Assembly: GCF_022095675.1 (NCBI RefSeq) | Contig: NZ_JAHYSG010000157.1 | Coordinates: 1 to 23,062 of the forward strand | Length of the DNA stretch: 23,062 nucleotides | DNA from: Dactylosporangium sp. AC04546 | GTDB taxonomy: Bacteria; Actinomycetota; Actinomycetes; Mycobacteriales; Micromonosporaceae | Reading direction: 5' to 3' | In this document: piece by piece, positions 21,780-23,062 of the stretch | How positions within the stretch are numbered: position 1 is the stretch's first letter | How the letters are laid out: each line of letters starts with the position of its first letter | Program-made: the position numbers and the translations under genes | The notes under the pieces: model-generated | The model's database searches: none | Told to the model about the DNA's origin: nothing | The model's input: the letters and a program-made list of their open reading frames with translations, nothing else

Positions 21780-21890
21780 GTGTGGCCGATGGTCCTGGTT
21801 GGTGAGGGGTCTTGGGTCCCGGTTGGTTGGGGAGGTTCGGCACGGGTGTCCGGCATTGGTTGGGGTTGAGGATGGGGGTGTCAGAAAGAG
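21780..21890 (+). other. G/T-rich leader of the DoxX-like gene
   Basis: The 190-bp gap between the DUF6158-like and DoxX-like genes holds no gene. Its plus strand is strongly G/T-biased, with repeated GGTTGG and runs of GGGG (for example GGTTGGTTGGGGAGG). This could form a two-tetrad G-quadruplex in DNA or the 5' leader RNA. No clear promoter hexamers were found. Confidence 0.4.
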
Positions 21891-21901
21891 GGAACGCGGT
21901 C

Positions 21902-21907
21902 AGGAGG
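21902..21907 (+). promoter_or_regulatory. Ribosome binding site of the DoxX-like gene
   Basis: AGGAGG, 6 nt before ATG 21914. It decides the start against upstream in-frame GTG codons. Confidence 0.8.
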
Positions 21908-21913
21908 CCGACG

Positions 21914-22477
21914 ATGAGCACCGCGCACATCCACCAGGTCAACCACCTTGAACATGTCGAGGCGCCGGGCAGCATGCTCACGAGGACGGCGGCGCGGGGT
22001 CTCGCGGTGCTGCGCTACGTCACCGGGTCGGTGTTTCTGTGGGCGTTCGCGGACAAGGTGTTCGGTCTGGGTTACGCCACTCCGGAGGCGAAGGCGTGGA
22101 TCAACGGCGGTAACCCGACCAAGGGGTTCCTGGCCAATGTCGACGCCGGGCCGCTGCAGGGGTTCTTCCACACGATCGCCGGCACGTGGTATGCGAACTG
22201 GTTGTTCATGCTGGGCCTGCTGGGTGTCGGTGTGGCGTTGTTCGCGGGGATCGGGCTGCGGATCGCGGCGGTGTCGGGGTCGCTGCTGATGGCCGGGATG
22301 TGGCTGGCCGAGTTCCCGCCGACCGCGGCCGGGTCGACGAACCCGTTCACCGACTACCACATCATCTACGCCGTCGTCCTGATCGTCCTGGCCGCAGCGT
22401 ATGCGGGACACACCTGGGGCCTCGGGCGCCGCTGGGCGAAACTGCCCATCGTCCAACGCAACCGCTGGCTCATCTGA
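21914..22477 (+). CDS. DoxX/DoxD-like integral membrane protein
   Basis: 187 residues with four predicted membrane helices: ARGLAVLRYVTGSVFLWAFADKV region (about 27-50), NWLFMLGLLGVGVALFAGIG (about 95-115), AAVSGSLLMAGMWLAEF (about 118-135), and HIIYAVVLIVLAAAYAGHTW (about 152-172). The first-helix pattern (RxxxGxxFLWAFxDKxFGLG) fits the DoxX/TQO small-subunit group. Members have been linked to thiosulfate:quinone oxidoreductase or to redox and detoxification complexes, but no partner is seen here. A long G/T-rich leader precedes it. A strong hairpin follows. Confidence 0.82.
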   Translation: MSTAHIHQVNHLEHVEAPGSMLTRTAARGLAVLRYVTGSVFLWAFADKVFGLGYATPEAKAWINGGNPTKGFLANVDAGPLQGFFHTIAGTWYANWLFMLGLLGVGVALFAGIGLRIAAVSGSLLMAGMWLAEFPPTAAGSTNPFTDYHIIYAVVLIVLAAAYAGHTWGLGRRWAKLPIVQRNRWLI

Positions 22478-22491
22478 CCAGCACACACAGC

Positions 22492-22520
22492 GAAGCCCGG
22501 GGACAACCTCCCCGGGCTTC
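22492..22520. terminator. Bidirectional hairpin terminator
   Basis: GAAGCCCGGGG and CCCCGGGCTTC (11-bp perfect stem) with a 7-nt loop lie between the DoxX-like stop (22477) and the convergent stop at 22536. Confidence 0.85.
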
Positions 22521-22535
22521 ACCGCGTCCTGCCGG

Positions 22536-23062
22536 TCAGTCGAACTCGACCGCATAGCCGTCGGTGGTCGTGCCACCGCGTTCCAGGACGCGGTCGGTGC
22601 CGTAGGGCTGCCGGGCGAACGCGCCGAGGCCGACGTCCGTCGTGCCGTTGCGCGCCGCGTCGTCCATCAGGAACGTGAGGGTGAGGCGGCGGCTGCCGCC
22701 GGGGGTCAGCTCCGCCAGGTCGCACAGCACGACCGTGTCGGCGGTGCCTTCCCAGCCGCAGCCGGCCCAGGCCGCGGGGTCCCCGGCCGGCCGGGCGAAC
22801 GAGGGCAGCTTGAGGCCGAGCACCGTCCGCGGGATCGCCGCCGTGCCCTCGTTGCGGACCTCGACGGTCATCCGGCCTGTGCGCCGGCCGTCCTGTGGGG
22901 CGTCGAAGACCAGGTTGGTGGCGTCGACCGTGTAGCGGGCCGTGGGCGGGTCGGCGGGAAAGGTGGTCGGGCCGCCGGTCTGGCGCAGGACCCCACCGTC
23001 CACGCGGTAGGTGCGCCACTGCAGCTGGGAGACGGTCGCCGACTCCGCCCAGTCGGCGCCGA
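22536..23062 (-). CDS. C-terminal part of an unrecognised, probably exported protein
   Basis: The frame is open to the window edge, so the 5' end lies beyond base 23062; a GTG at 23003 is internal, as the upstream codons (ADWAESATVSQLQWRTYRV) read as good protein. About 175 residues are visible: alternating beta-strand patterns with little helix, for example YTVDATNLVFDAP, GRMTVEVRNEGTAAIP and SRRLTLTFLMDD, like an immunoglobulin-type beta-sandwich of surface or secreted proteins. Two cysteines (in AGCGW and VVLCDL) could form a disulfide. It ends YAVEFD. I do not recognise the family. Convergent with the DoxX-like gene across a shared hairpin. Confidence 0.7.
   Translation of the reverse strand, partial: GADWAESATVSQLQWRTYRVDGGVLRQTGGPTTFPADPPTARYTVDATNLVFDAPQDGRRTGRMTVEVRNEGTAAIPRTVLGLKLPSFARPAGDPAAWAGCGWEGTADTVVLCDLAELTPGGSRRLTLTFLMDDAARNGTTDVGLGAFARQPYGTDRVLERGGTTTDGYAVEFD

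Noticed and set aside
22536..23003. A complete 155-residue protein starting at GTG 23003
   Set aside because: The frame stays open with protein-like codons up to the window edge and no ribosome binding site precedes the GTG, so the gene is treated as truncated by the window.

Overview
The window is extremely GC-rich, with G or C at nearly every third codon position, dense GTG starts, and several genes whose start codon sits 6-7 nt after a TAnnnT-like hexamer (leaderless pattern). Together with the families present (four small 'W.ELQ.RF.DDP' paralogues, a DUF6158-like protein, a DUF5937-ArsR fusion) and a long palindromic repeat of a kind I recall from Micromonosporaceae, this points to an actinobacterium, probably Micromonosporaceae (Actinoplanes/Dactylosporangium-like). 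The family placement is inference. No tRNA, rRNA, CRISPR array or complete insertion sequence was seen, and no stretch over 300 bases lacks a gene.

Region 1 (1-9144) looks like a catabolic island. It holds a FadD-type acyl-CoA ligase (cut by the window edge), a divergent hotdog thioesterase, a hypothetical gene, a TetR regulator, and a divergent operon of acyl-CoA dehydrogenase, aldehyde dehydrogenase and zinc alcohol dehydrogenase. Convergent to that operon lies a translationally coupled Baeyer-Villiger monooxygenase and alpha/beta hydrolase. In order these activities form a route: ketone to ester or lactone, hydrolysis, alcohol to aldehyde to acid, acyl-CoA, then beta-oxidation. The logic resembles the chnBCDE and mymA loci. 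A perfect 17-bp palindrome lies between tetR and the dehydrogenase operon, and a different 10+6+10 inverted repeat lies just upstream of the monooxygenase. A broken 3' end of a DUF559-type gene sits between the two convergent operons.

Region 2 (9171-12426) is a minus-strand cluster of four paralogues that share a C-terminal domain of about 75 residues behind very different N-termini: acidic, membrane-anchored, membrane-anchored with Met-Pro-Gly-Gly repeats, and membrane segment plus basic linker. It is closed by a 13-bp hairpin. I know of no function for this family, and it is the best candidate for an undescribed system here.

Region 3 (12491-16882) has a secreted animal-type haem peroxidase with the residues expected for covalently bound haem. 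It is preceded by an orphan KdpE/OmpR-type response regulator with four 11-bp direct repeats upstream of its promoter. Next come a DUF89 (ARMT1-like) phosphatase and a divergent DUF1232 membrane protein.

Region 4 (16800-23062) has an MFS transporter carrying an in-frame palindromic repeat in its central loop and a divergent ArsR-type regulator with an inverted repeat between the two. It continues with a secreted GH20 beta-N-acetylhexosaminidase with a C-terminal carbohydrate-binding-like domain, a DUF6158-like small protein, a DoxX-like membrane protein, and the C-terminal part of an unrecognised beta-rich, probably exported protein.
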